Shown one piece after another: positions 1 through 8,125 of a stretch of DNA of 14,576 nt. The notes under the pieces are model-generated. The model was not told where the DNA came from. It ran no database searches and worked only from the letters and a program-made list of their open reading frames with translations. The translations under genes and the position numbers were made by a program. Every line of letters begins with the position of its first letter. Position 1 is the first letter of the stretch. The stretch is from Spirochaetaceae bacterium (GTDB lineage: Bacteria > Spirochaetota > Spirochaetia > Treponematales > Breznakiellaceae), in contig JAIRXO010000299.1 of NCBI GenBank assembly GCA_031268255.1, forward strand, positions 1 through 14,576, written 5' to 3'.

Positions 1-1082
1 TAAAGGCCGAGCCCTGTTCCCCTGCCGTTTTCCTTGGTGGTATAAAAGGGTTTCCATATCTCGTCAAGTTTCTCTTTGGGTATTCCCGACCCTGTATCCC
101 TCACGCTCAGTTCAAGCCAGTTCCCCTCCAGGCCCCGCCTGCCACCGCCTGAGTACAGGGCGCTCTTTACTTCGATAAAACCATGGCCGGTAATGGCATC
201 CTGGGCATTCCGTATCAGGTTTATGACCATCTGCTCAAAGCGGCCGCGGTTAAGGCTTATGTACAATTCTTCGGGATAAAGATTGAAGTGAAGCCCTATC
301 TCCCCCCGTACCAGACGGCGGAGTATATATTCAATTTCATTAAGGGTCTCCCGTACCGGGATACAGATTTCGCCATCCTGACCGCCGTCACGGGAAAAAC
401 TGAGGAGCTGCCGGGTAAGGTCTGAGGCGTTCCGGGCCGTGCTGAGTATTTTGTCCACATCGGAGGACAGTGAAGGGTCCAGGGAATCGTTTTCCCGTAT
501 AAGGCTGCAATAGCCGATAATGGTGGAAAGCACATTGTTAAAATCATGGGCAATGGTTCCCGAAAGGCAGCCCATGGTTTCAAGTTTCTGGTTATGCGCA
601 AGCTGGGACTCAAGTTCCCTGTATTCGCTTACATCTTCAAGATGGCCCCTGAGTTCCTCAGGCCGTCCCAGGCCGTCGGTTTTGAGTTCCAGGGAAACCA
701 GAACCGGCATGATGCCGCCCTGGGCGTCGCGGAGAAGCCATTCGCCTATCTTCTTGCCGTATGTCGCCGTTCCGGTATCGGCGATTAACTCATGCACAAA
801 ATCCCTGCCGTCTCCGGGCGAGGCGAAAAAATCATATATTTTGATATTCCGCAGTTCGGCGGGATTGTCGTAGCCCAGTATGTCGGCAAAATGGCGGTTA
901 CAGTCCTGTATGCGCCCGTCAGGGTCGGAAAAGAAAACCGCCAGTGGGGCGGTCTCGAAAAGCCTCCTGTAGCGCCTTTCGCTCTCGGCGTACTTTTTTT
1001 CCATTTCCCTGTACCAGAAATCATCCTGTTCGGAACCGGCAAAGAAATCTTTCCTGTGTTCTTCGTTGAGAATAGGATACAT
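1..1082 (-). CDS. PAS-domain sensor histidine kinase (3' end cut by window edge)
   Basis: The minus strand reads open from ATG at 1082 to the window edge, giving 360 codons with no stop, so the C-terminus is missing. No transmembrane segment or signal peptide is visible, so the kinase should be cytoplasmic. A PAS domain covers about residues 35-155, starting near RRLFETAPLAVFFSDPDG. The phospho-acceptor H-box is IAHDFNNVLSTIIGY with His179. The ATPase domain shows the N-box INLIRNAQDAI (287-297), the G1 box DTGSGIP (329-335), the F-box PFYTTK and the G2 box GTGLGL (355-360), just as the window ends. The H-box HDFNN is typical of NtrB-like PAS kinases. It should autophosphorylate and pass phosphate to a response regulator or a fused receiver domain downstream, neither visible. 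The start is supported by GAGGTG five bases upstream. The signal sensed is unknown. Confidence 0.9.
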   Translation of the reverse strand, partial: MYPILNEEHRKDFFAGSEQDDFWYREMEKKYAESERRYRRLFETAPLAVFFSDPDGRIQDCNRHFADILGYDNPAELRNIKIYDFFASPGDGRDFVHELIADTGTATYGKKIGEWLLRDAQGGIMPVLVSLELKTDGLGRPEELRGHLEDVSEYRELESQLAHNQKLETMGCLSGTIAHDFNNVLSTIIGYCSLIRENDSLDPSLSSDVDKILSTARNASDLTRQLLSFSRDGGQDGEICIPVRETLNEIEYILRRLVRGEIGLHFNLYPEELYISLNRGRFEQMVINLIRNAQDAITGHGFIEVKSALYSGGGRRGLEGNWLELSVRDTGSGIPKEKLDEIWKPFYTTKENGRGTGLGL

Positions 1083-1159
1083 GGGGCACCTCTCTTTTTA
1101 AATAGAATCTGAGGCAGTTCCAAAACCAACCGGCTTTGTGGAACAAACTCAACACTTTT

Positions 1160-1187
1160 ATAATATAAAAAAAACGCGATAAAACAA
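1160..1187 (-). promoter_or_regulatory. Candidate sigma-70 promoter of the PAS histidine kinase
   Basis: On the minus strand TTGTTT (1187-1182) is followed after 16 bases by TATTAT (1165-1160), which differs from TATAAT at one position. The spacer holds an 8-T run. Transcription would start near 1153, leaving about 70 nt of leader before the ATG at 1082. The -35 box is weak, so the call is tentative. Confidence 0.4.
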
Positions 1188-1220
1188 AGTGTTTTTGTCA
1201 GGTTTTTTTAATTTTTCTTT

Positions 1221-1279
1221 TTAAGCCGGGGAGGTTTAAAAATTGAAAATTTTGAAAATTCCGGGGTATTAAGCCGGGG
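1221..1279. repeat. Direct repeats upstream of the kinase promoter
   Basis: The 11-mer TTAAGCCGGGG occurs exactly at 1221-1231 and again at 1269-1279, 48 bp apart. Between them TTGAAAATT is duplicated in exact tandem (1243-1251 and 1252-1260) in a very AT-rich stretch. The block lies just past the stop codon of the protease gene and upstream of the candidate kinase promoter. It could be a regulator site or curved DNA. No classical U-tract terminator for the protease operon was recognised here. Confidence 0.6.
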
Positions 1280-1289
1280 CCAAGCGCGC

Positions 1290-3110
1290 CTAAAGCGTAT
1301 CCGGGGAATCAAGAATCGCCGGCAGCCGCATGGTGGTCTCAAGGTACCCTGATCTCCGGCGTTTAACATTTATATCCATCCAGGCTATGCCAAGATTCTC
1401 GTCTACCCTGAGGTTTTTTATGCTTACCGGGTCATTTTCGGAAAGACCGGCCTCGTCGGCCACCGAACCCCGGACCACTTTCTTCACCAGAAAGGAAGGT
1501 GAAAAGCCCCTGGTTGCCGAAGGAGAAAGTACCAGGCCGAAAAGCGGCGCGGCGATGCGTTCCTTGCTGTCAAGTTTGGCAGCGGCGGCCAGGGGTACAT
1601 CGGGCCGGGCCGTACTGCGTAGTACGGTTGTCCTGCCGTCGGAACTCTCAAGAACCACCAGTTCGCCCGGTTTTGCCGGAAAGAGCAGGTCCTGGAGCGC
1701 GGGAATCAGGGTTCCCTGGGGCACATGCGGTTCTATCCCGTTAATGCTCGTTATATACACCCCTTCTTCCAGACGCTGTTCAGCCGCGGGGGTAAAGGGA
1801 GCCACATACACAATTTCGGCGCCCTGGTTGGTCTCGTTTACCGTAATGCCCAGCCAGGGCCGTTCAGCCTTGCCGCCCCGTATCATGGCGGGCAGGGCCG
1901 CGGCCATACGCTCGGCGGGCACGGCAAAATTAAGGCCCTGGTACTGTTCTATGCCGGCGAACACTATGCCCACAAGCCGTCCGTACAGGTCAACCACAGG
2001 GCCGCCTGAATTGCCGTGGTTTACCGCCGCGTCTATCTGTATGACATCCCCTATCGGCAGGAAACGCCTTCCCAGGGCGGACACAATGCCTGAGGTTACG
2101 GTTTTTTCGAGCCCGCCGGGTGAGCCTATGGCAAGCACCGTCTCGCCTACCCTGGGCAGCACCCTGTCAACGACGGAAAAAACATAGGCGGGTTTTATCT
2201 CCGCCTTGATGATGGCAAGGTCCATGGCCTTGTCCCAGCCTACAACCCTGGCCGGTATGCGGGCGCTTGAAGAATCGCCCAGCCGTATATACAGCCGTGA
2301 ATACCCCTCGTAAGAAGGGTCAACTTCGCTCGCGATGACATGGTAGTTTGTAATGAGGAGTCCCGACGGGTCAACAAAGAAGGCCGAGCCCAGTATCCAG
2401 TCGGGGCTGCCCATGCCCCGCTCTATTCTGGTTCCCCGGTACACCATGACCGTGGCGACACCCTGTATCATATCCGACGGGGCATCCCTGCCCTGGGCAT
2501 AGGCGCGCGCTTCGTCATCAACCTGGGCGCCGCCGCTTTCAAGAATGGCAAGAAAAAAAGCCGCGGTACGCCGCTGGCCCAGTTCGACGGCCCTTTCAAA
2601 GAAAGGCAGGGCCTTATCGGCGCTGAGGGGATCAAGTTCGTGGGCCCGTACCGCGTAGACAAAGGCGGCGAGATTGCTGCCCCCGGCAAGGTATTCCCCG
2701 GCCTCGGCAAGAAGAAAGTCAGGCTCCATGCCGGTACTTTCTACCTCGATACCCAGGGCCATAAGGGAACGCGCCATTGAGGCGGCGTCATCCCAGCGGC
2801 GCTCGTCTATGGCTTTTATCTGGGCCTCTTTAAGATTTTCTACAGCCTGCTGCCTGAGTTCGCCAAATGAACGGTCCTCAAGGCCATAGCTCCGCTCATA
2901 AGCGCCCATAAGGTGTATGGCCCGCACAGGGTCTTCCGCCGTGTACCGTTTTATATCGTCAAGCCTGAACTGCTCAGTCGGGCGGGGAATCTCAAGCCGT
3001 TCTTCCGCGCTGATACAGGAGACGAGGGTCAGGGCAAAGGCGAAAAGCGGGATTAAAGGAAACAGAAGGGCGCGCCAAGGCGCGGAACGCCTAACGGGAA
3101 CCAGTCTCAT
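1290..3110 (-). CDS. HtrA/DegP-like trypsin-fold serine protease, lipoprotein, with PDZ domains
   Basis: This is a 606-residue envelope protease. Residues 1-32 form a lipoprotein signal peptide: an Arg-rich start, a hydrophobic stretch and the lipobox LVSC, with Cys32 as lipidation site. Residues about 45-215 are helical and TPR-like. The trypsin-like domain (about 215-410) carries the full triad: His257 in LLITNYHVI, Asp297 in KAMDLAIIKA and Ser368 in NHGNSGGP. A PDZ domain follows at about 415-500 (RPWLGITV...GVYITSINGIEP), and a more divergent PDZ-like region at 520-600. It probably degrades or refolds misfolded periplasmic or outer-envelope proteins. The frame is open further upstream, but ATG 3110 is preferred because AGGAGGGA lies just before it and the signal peptide begins there. 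It overlaps the preceding gene by 20 bp, suggesting translational coupling. Exact HtrA subfamily and membrane leaflet are uncertain. Confidence 0.88.
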   Translation of the reverse strand: MRLVPVRRSAPWRALLFPLIPLFAFALTLVSCISAEERLEIPRPTEQFRLDDIKRYTAEDPVRAIHLMGAYERSYGLEDRSFGELRQQAVENLKEAQIKAIDERRWDDAASMARSLMALGIEVESTGMEPDFLLAEAGEYLAGGSNLAAFVYAVRAHELDPLSADKALPFFERAVELGQRRTAAFFLAILESGGAQVDDEARAYAQGRDAPSDMIQGVATVMVYRGTRIERGMGSPDWILGSAFFVDPSGLLITNYHVIASEVDPSYEGYSRLYIRLGDSSSARIPARVVGWDKAMDLAIIKAEIKPAYVFSVVDRVLPRVGETVLAIGSPGGLEKTVTSGIVSALGRRFLPIGDVIQIDAAVNHGNSGGPVVDLYGRLVGIVFAGIEQYQGLNFAVPAERMAAALPAMIRGGKAERPWLGITVNETNQGAEIVYVAPFTPAAEQRLEEGVYITSINGIEPHVPQGTLIPALQDLLFPAKPGELVVLESSDGRTTVLRSTARPDVPLAAAAKLDSKERIAAPLFGLVLSPSATRGFSPSFLVKKVVRGSVADEAGLSENDPVSIKNLRVDENLGIAWMDINVKRRRSGYLETTMRLPAILDSPDTL

Positions 3111-4803
3111 GCCGTTCCCTCCTGCCGTCGCCGTCAAGGTCCCAGGACCGCTCGACGCTGCCGTCCGGGTGATATACTTCGCCATATTCAAACAAACCGT
3201 CTCCATCCCAATCGCTTTCCGCGCTTTCCATATCCCCCGCGAAATCAAGAACGTCCGTCCTGTCCGTAAGACCCGGAACCTGGCGGAAACGCCGCAGGGT
3301 TTCGAGCCTGCCGTCCATGTCCATATCCAGACGCTGTAAAAACATCTGGCCAAGGCGAAACTCGGTTTCCGAAACGAGTCTGCCGCCGGCTGTTTCCCTG
3401 GCCCGCTGGGGTATGCCCCGTATCATCTCAATGGTCTCAACAGCGCCTTCGGCGCTTTTACCTGGCCGTTCAATGCGGACCGCCGAGGCGGCCAGGGAAC
3501 GGGCGGATATGCGGGGAACCAGGGGATCCCGCCTGGGATAGAGAAATTCCGTCCCGTCCCCGGCAAGGGGAACAAAGCGCAGCGGCGCGTAAAAAAATTC
3601 CAGAGGAGGGGGGAAAAAAACCGTGCCCCCAAGTTCCGCCCTGAGAAGGGCGGGATATTTTTCCCAAAACACCCATACTTTTTCTTCTCCGGCATCCCCG
3701 GAACTACCGGAGGAAATCACCCCGCCTTGGGACGCGCCGGGAAGCGCGGGCAGGGAGGCGCTTTCCGGCACCCCAAAGGCAAAAAACACTTCCAGGTCGG
3801 GAACGCCGTCCTGACCGTCGTCGTAGTGATATGAGACAACACTGCCCCGGCGGTATCTGACGGCGGTTTCGGCAATGCCGTCGCCGTCCTCATCTTCTTT
3901 TATAACACCGCTGAATACCGAAAGGTTTCCGGCAAAGAGCCTCCGGGCCTCTCCTGTTCGCAAAAGGGACCAAATTTCCCCGATAAGGGCATGGGGAATT
4001 TCGGCGGGGCCTCCCTCCGGCGCTCCGAAAAGTTCCGCAACGGCCTGGTCCTCGGAAACAAGGCCGAGATTGAGCGCGGCGGGGAGGGAAAGCGGCGAAG
4101 GATTCCCTGAGGCCCTGTATGCGGCAACCAGGCGGCGGGCCTCTTCCGCATCCCGTATAAAGGGAGCCGCCTTATACGCCAGGCTAGGACTCAGGTCAAC
4201 AAGAAGGGGAAGCCGCCTCAGCACCAGGTTTACCAGTTCGCGGTCAGCGTCCCGGGGAAGGCGGGAGCGCGCGTAGTCAAGGACCAGTACGGCCGGGCCG
4301 CCTTCGCGGGGATACCGCTCAAGGGCCCGGAAAGCGGCGGCCCTGAACGCCTCGCTGTTTCCCGATCCTTTAAGGGCGGCAAGGGTAAGTTCCAAAGACT
4401 CAAGGCTTTCGGGAAGCCGCGACAGAACAGAGAGGGCATCCTCATAGCGCCTGGTTTGAACAAGTATCCTTGTCAGGAGGGTTTCCGCGTCATGTGGCGC
4501 GTAACGGCGCCATATATCCGTTTCCAGGGCCAGACGGAGTTTTTCCAGTATGGGAAGCCGGCCCTGATCAAGGCGGAACAGGCACAGGGCCGATAAATAC
4601 GAAATATCCGAGGACACATCGGCAAAGTCGCCGGCCCTTTCCAGGCCGAGAAGGGCGGCGGTCCAGCGGCCCTGGGCAATCTGCTCCTCCGCCCAGGAAA
4701 CATAGCGGCCTGCCAGATCGCCTTTAAGAGGGTTGTCATCAGTCTGGGCGTGGACGGCGGAAACGATAAAAAAAACTACTGCCGCCGTTATACGCCCTTT
4801 CAT
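3091..4803 (-). CDS. Exported protein with helical repeats and five DxDxDG-type motifs, function unknown
   Basis: I do not recognise a named family. The 570-residue product begins with a type I signal peptide (MKGRITAAVVFFIVSAVHA, cleavage likely after Ala19). Residues 30-290 are rich in Leu, Ala and Arg and look like TPR-type helical repeats. The C-terminal half has five Asp-rich loops resembling EF-hand/dockerin or thrombospondin type 3 calcium loops: DEDGDGIAE (304-312), DDGQDGVPD (328-336), DMDMDGRLE (493-501), DWDGDGLFE (531-539) and DLDGDGRRE (555-563), the last eight residues from the end. It should be periplasmic or surface-exposed, and metal binding is an inference. The start at 4803 is one base after the ftsH stop, with GGGGGTG upstream; longer in-frame starts would lie inside ftsH and lack a signal peptide. 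It overlaps the downstream protease gene by 20 bp, so it may be a substrate adaptor or partner of that protease. Confidence 0.8.
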   Translation of the reverse strand: MKGRITAAVVFFIVSAVHAQTDDNPLKGDLAGRYVSWAEEQIAQGRWTAALLGLERAGDFADVSSDISYLSALCLFRLDQGRLPILEKLRLALETDIWRRYAPHDAETLLTRILVQTRRYEDALSVLSRLPESLESLELTLAALKGSGNSEAFRAAAFRALERYPREGGPAVLVLDYARSRLPRDADRELVNLVLRRLPLLVDLSPSLAYKAAPFIRDAEEARRLVAAYRASGNPSPLSLPAALNLGLVSEDQAVAELFGAPEGGPAEIPHALIGEIWSLLRTGEARRLFAGNLSVFSGVIKEDEDGDGIAETAVRYRRGSVVSYHYDDGQDGVPDLEVFFAFGVPESASLPALPGASQGGVISSGSSGDAGEEKVWVFWEKYPALLRAELGGTVFFPPPLEFFYAPLRFVPLAGDGTEFLYPRRDPLVPRISARSLAASAVRIERPGKSAEGAVETIEMIRGIPQRARETAGGRLVSETEFRLGQMFLQRLDMDMDGRLETLRRFRQVPGLTDRTDVLDFAGDMESAESDWDGDGLFEYGEVYHPDGSVERSWDLDGDGRRERHETGSR

Positions 4804-4804
4804 T

Positions 4805-6709
4805 TCAGGATTCACCCCCGGATGTACTGCCTTCGGCGGAACCGGGGGCCGCCTGGGTTTCCCTTGGAGGGAAGCCGATGATTTCCCGTACTTCGTCGTC
4901 AATGAGGGTTTCCCTGGTGATGAGGGCCTCGCTGAGTTTGGCGAGGTTTTCTTTTTCCTTTTCGAGAATGGACCGGGCCTGGGCGAGGCAGTTGTCAAGA
5001 ATACCCTTTACTTCCCGGTCTATGCGCTGGGCCGTATCTTCAGAATAGTCCTTGTGCCGGGCGATTTCCTTGCCAAGAAAGATAGGTTCGTCCTCCTGGC
5101 CGTAGGCAACGGGGCCAAGCTCCGCCGCCATGCCCCATTCGCAGACCATGCGCCGGGCAAGGTCCGTGGCCTGCTGTATGTCCTGTTTGACGCCAGTGGT
5201 GGTTTCATCAAAAAATATTTTCTCGGCGACCCAGCCTCCGTACATAATGGTAATGAGTCCGGTAAGCCAGCCCCTGGTCCTCGAATAGCTGTCCTCTTCG
5301 GGAAGGGACATGGCCATGCCCAGTGCCCTGCCGTGGGGTACTATGGTTACTTTATGGAGGGGGTCTGCGTCCTTGAGGAAATAATGCAGCAGGGCGTGGC
5401 CCGCCTCATGGGTGGCGGTCATGCGTTTTTCTTTTTCAGACATGGCAAGGGACTTGCGGGCCACGCCCATAAGTATTTTGTCCCTGGCCTCCTCAAAGTC
5501 GGGCATCTCCACCTGGGTCTTGTCCCTGCGGGCGGCGTAAAGAACCGCCTCATTGACCAGATTGGCTATGTCCGCGCCGCTCATTCCCGGCGTAGCCCTG
5601 GCCACCCTGGCGAGGTTTACCTCCGGGGCAAGGGGAACCTTGGCGGCGTGCAGCTTGAGTATTGATTCCCTTTCCCTGATATCGGGCATGGCGACTACCA
5701 CCTGACGGTCAAAGCGACCAGGTCTGAGGAGCGCCGGATCAAGGACATCGGGCCTGTTGGTGGCGGCCAGTATGATGACCCCGTCTTTGGAATCAAAGCC
5801 GTCCATTTCCACCAGCATCTGGTTCAGGGTCTGTTCCCTTTCGTCATGGCCGCCGCCGTAGCCCGCGCCCCTGGTACGGCCCACTGCGTCAAGTTCATCA
5901 ATAAAAACAATACAGGGGGCATTACGCCGGCCCTGCTCAAAAAGGTCCCGGACCCGGCTCGCGCCGACGCCTACAAACATTTCGACAAAATCGGAACCCG
6001 ACATGTGGAAAAAAGCCACCCCCGCCTCTCCGGCGGCGGCCCTGGCCATGAGGGTTTTTCCCGTACCGGGCATGCCGACCAAGAGTACGCCCTTGGGTAT
6101 CTTGGCGCCCATTTTGGTAAATTTCTGCGGATTCTTGAGGAAGGCTACTACTTCCTGTAGTTCGTACTTGGCGTCGTCCTGTCCGGCGACATCGGCAAAG
6201 CTGATCTTTTTGCCTTCGTCGTGGTAACGCTTGGCCCTGCTCCTGCCGAACTGGAACGCCTTGTTCCCCGCGCCCTGCATATTTCTGAACATGAACCATA
6301 TAAGGCCAAAGCCTATGATCCAGGGAAGTATCTCGAACAATATACGGGCGGGCCTCAGTGCCCCGGTGCCGCCTGATACGTCAACGCCCTTTTCCTGAAG
6401 GGCTGAAAGCAGGGAGACATCCTGATAGGGTATCTGGGTCTTAAAGCGTATGAGCTCCCCGGACGCGCCCTTGATGTTTCCCTCAATGAGGGTATTATCC
6501 AGAATTTTTACCGTTGACACCTCGCCCCGGTTTACATGGTTGATAAAAGCCGAATAGTGTATCTCCCTGACCTGGGCCGTATCGGTTCTGAAAAAATAGG
6601 CTATAAATAACCCCATTGCCGCCAGAAAAAAAACCAGTGCGAAACGGTTCGGCCTGCCTGGGTTTACAGGAGGCCGGGGCGGTAAAGGGTTGTTATTCTT
6701 GTTCTCCAT
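4805..6709 (-). CDS. ftsH: ATP-dependent zinc metalloprotease FtsH
   Basis: FtsH is a membrane-anchored AAA+ hexamer that degrades damaged membrane proteins and unstable regulators on the cytoplasmic side. The 634-residue product has two transmembrane segments (about 24-40 and 124-142) flanking a short periplasmic domain. The AAA module shows Walker A GMPGTGKT (212-219), Walker [14 protein letters not shown] (266-278) and the second region of homology [18 protein letters not shown] (316-333). The peptidase domain has the zinc motif HEAGH (434-438) and a downstream acidic ligand in [15 protein letters not shown]. Length and domain order are normal and nothing essential is missing. ATG 6709 is preferred over an in-frame TTG at 6712 because it lies about six bases from GGGGGA. 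The gene overlaps tilS by 17 bp, and the next gene starts one base after its stop. The tilS-ftsH neighbourhood is conserved in Borrelia and Firmicutes. Confidence 0.98.
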   Translation of the reverse strand: MENKNNNPLPPRPPVNPGRPNRFALVFFLAAMGLFIAYFFRTDTAQVREIHYSAFINHVNRGEVSTVKILDNTLIEGNIKGASGELIRFKTQIPYQDVSLLSALQEKGVDVSGGTGALRPARILFEILPWIIGFGLIWFMFRNMQGAGNKAFQFGRSRAKRYHDEGKKISFADVAGQDDAKYELQEVVAFLKNPQKFTKMGAKIPKGVLLVGMPGTGKTLMARAAAGEAGVAFFHMSGSDFVEMFVGVGASRVRDLFEQGRRNAPCIVFIDELDAVGRTRGAGYGGGHDEREQTLNQMLVEMDGFDSKDGVIILAATNRPDVLDPALLRPGRFDRQVVVAMPDIRERESILKLHAAKVPLAPEVNLARVARATPGMSGADIANLVNEAVLYAARRDKTQVEMPDFEEARDKILMGVARKSLAMSEKEKRMTATHEAGHALLHYFLKDADPLHKVTIVPHGRALGMAMSLPEEDSYSRTRGWLTGLITIMYGGWVAEKIFFDETTTGVKQDIQQATDLARRMVCEWGMAAELGPVAYGQEDEPIFLGKEIARHKDYSEDTAQRIDREVKGILDNCLAQARSILEKEKENLAKLSEALITRETLIDDEVREIIGFPPRETQAAPGSAEGSTSGGES

Positions 6710-8108
6710 CAAATCCCCCGCTGTATATCAGGACCTGTGCAAACACGCCGCCGCTTATGAGCGGCTGCCCGCGCGGGTCCTGTGAATCTCTCGTATATAG
6801 TAAATCTTTTATATCCCCTCCGGCTAGTCCAAAACATGCCGCGATACCCTTCCTGTCCAGAACAACCGCGAGTTCCTGTCCTTTTTCCGGGCCGGGGAGG
6901 GACGCGAGGGGACAGAGCCTGCCCCGGTAGAGGACTTCATCGCCGCTCGCGGCCTTCCTGATTACCAGGGGCAGGGCCGCGGCAAAAAAATCACCACGCG
7001 GCGCGGTGATTTCCGCCCGGCAAGACTTTTCCCCGGCATCCGGCAGGGGAAGTTCAGATACTTCAATATCCAGGCCGCAGATATGGTACTGTCCGGGCTT
7101 CTCTATAAGCAGGGCAAAGCCGCCGCTTCCTTTCCTGACAACACTGAGAACCACGCTGCCCTGCTTCCGTTCCAGGCGGTATATTTTTCGTACCCTCCCC
7201 CGCTGCCCCAGGTCCATAGATTGAAGTTTACCCCCGGAAAAAAGGCGGAGGCTTTCGCGCCTTACCTGACCCATGCCCAGGCTGTCTATGCCCCGGTACA
7301 GTATTTCTTCCCTGACAATTTCGTCGCGGCAAAAAAAATCTTTTTCCGGCAGGGACAGAGTTTTGTCATCTCCGGTCCAGGGCAGCTCCCCCGCGGCTTT
7401 CTCAAGGGCCGCCGCGATAAGGGCCTGGGTCCTGCCCAGTTCGAGGAGGGCCTTTCTCCAGCCGGGGAAGCGTTCGTCAAGCAGGGGAACGAGGGCAAGA
7501 CGCACCCTGTTTCTCAGGTACGCGGTATCGGCGTTGGTACTGTCTGAACAGTACGAAAGGCCCCGCCCGGCAAGGTACTCAAGAACCTGGGCACGGGTAA
7601 GCGTTATGAGGGGCCTGAGTATACCGCCTTTTTCAAGAGGCATACCGGCAAGGGCGGCGGGCCCTCCGCCGCGCAGCATGGCCATGAGGATTTTTTCCAG
7701 CGAATCATCACGGGTATGGGCGATAAGAATACGGGAAGCGCCTGTACGCCGGGCTTCGCGGCGCAGGGCGGCATGGCGGTATTTCCGGGCCGCGGCCTCA
7801 AGGCCCTCGCCCCAGCGCGCCGACCTGAGGGCTATGCGCCCCGGCTTCACCCTGGCTGTTGTAAAGGGCAGGCCAAAAACACCGCACAGGGACCTGACGG
7901 CCTCCTCGTCGCGGCTGTTTTCCCGGGGGGAACGTATGCCATGATTAACATGAATACAGCGCAGAACAAAGTCCCGCTCTTCCCGCAGGGAAGACAGGGC
8001 GGCCAGCATGGCCGTGGAGTCGGCTCCGCCGGAAACTGCCGCCAGGAGGACCGTTCCCCGGGGCCGGACACCCAGGTTACGCGCCAGGTCCGATTCAAAA
8101 TTGTTCAT
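6693..8108 (-). CDS. tilS: tRNA(Ile)-lysidine synthetase TilS
   Basis: TilS converts C34 of the CAU-anticodon tRNA-Ile to lysidine using ATP and lysine, so that AUA is read as Ile rather than Met. The 471-residue protein has the PP-loop SGGADS (26-31), the segment HTRDDSLEKILMAMLRGGG (131-149) matching the family's H-x-x-DD signature, and DSTNADTAYLRNRVR (189-203), which corresponds to the D-x-S-N...R-N motif. The N-terminal adenylation domain is therefore intact. The C-terminal 200 residues are more divergent, and I cannot recognise the usual Lys-rich TilS_C signature. No good ribosome binding site precedes ATG 8108, only 17 nt after the rplY stop, so coupled translation from rplY is likely. 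It overlaps ftsH by 17 bp. In several bacteria pth or hprT sits near tilS; neither is present here. Confidence 0.95.
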   Translation of the reverse strand: MNNFESDLARNLGVRPRGTVLLAAVSGGADSTAMLAALSSLREERDFVLRCIHVNHGIRSPRENSRDEEAVRSLCGVFGLPFTTARVKPGRIALRSARWGEGLEAAARKYRHAALRREARRTGASRILIAHTRDDSLEKILMAMLRGGGPAALAGMPLEKGGILRPLITLTRAQVLEYLAGRGLSYCSDSTNADTAYLRNRVRLALVPLLDERFPGWRKALLELGRTQALIAAALEKAAGELPWTGDDKTLSLPEKDFFCRDEIVREEILYRGIDSLGMGQVRRESLRLFSGGKLQSMDLGQRGRVRKIYRLERKQGSVVLSVVRKGSGGFALLIEKPGQYHICGLDIEVSELPLPDAGEKSCRAEITAPRGDFFAAALPLVIRKAASGDEVLYRGRLCPLASLPGPEKGQELAVVLDRKGIAACFGLAGGDIKDLLYTRDSQDPRGQPLISGGVFAQVLIYSGGFDGEQE

Positions 8109-8125
8109 GGCTAAGGTTCTGGCGC

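Noticed and set aside
785..1129. 114-residue minus-strand frame over the kinase start
   Set aside because: It is in a different frame from the PAS/HATPase motifs, which run unbroken from 1082 to the window edge.
3111..3353. 81-residue N-terminal extension of the protease frame
   Set aside because: It lies inside the upstream gene, precedes a clear lipoprotein signal peptide, and a strong AGGAGG-type site marks the start at 3110.
4804..4998. 65-residue N-terminal extension of the Asp-motif protein
   Set aside because: It overlaps ftsH in another frame and would bury the signal peptide; the ATG at 4803 follows the ftsH stop by one base.
4733..5665. 310-residue plus-strand open frame
   Set aside because: It is antisense to ftsH, whose protein is fully conserved; the translation shows no family motif and low sequence plausibility.
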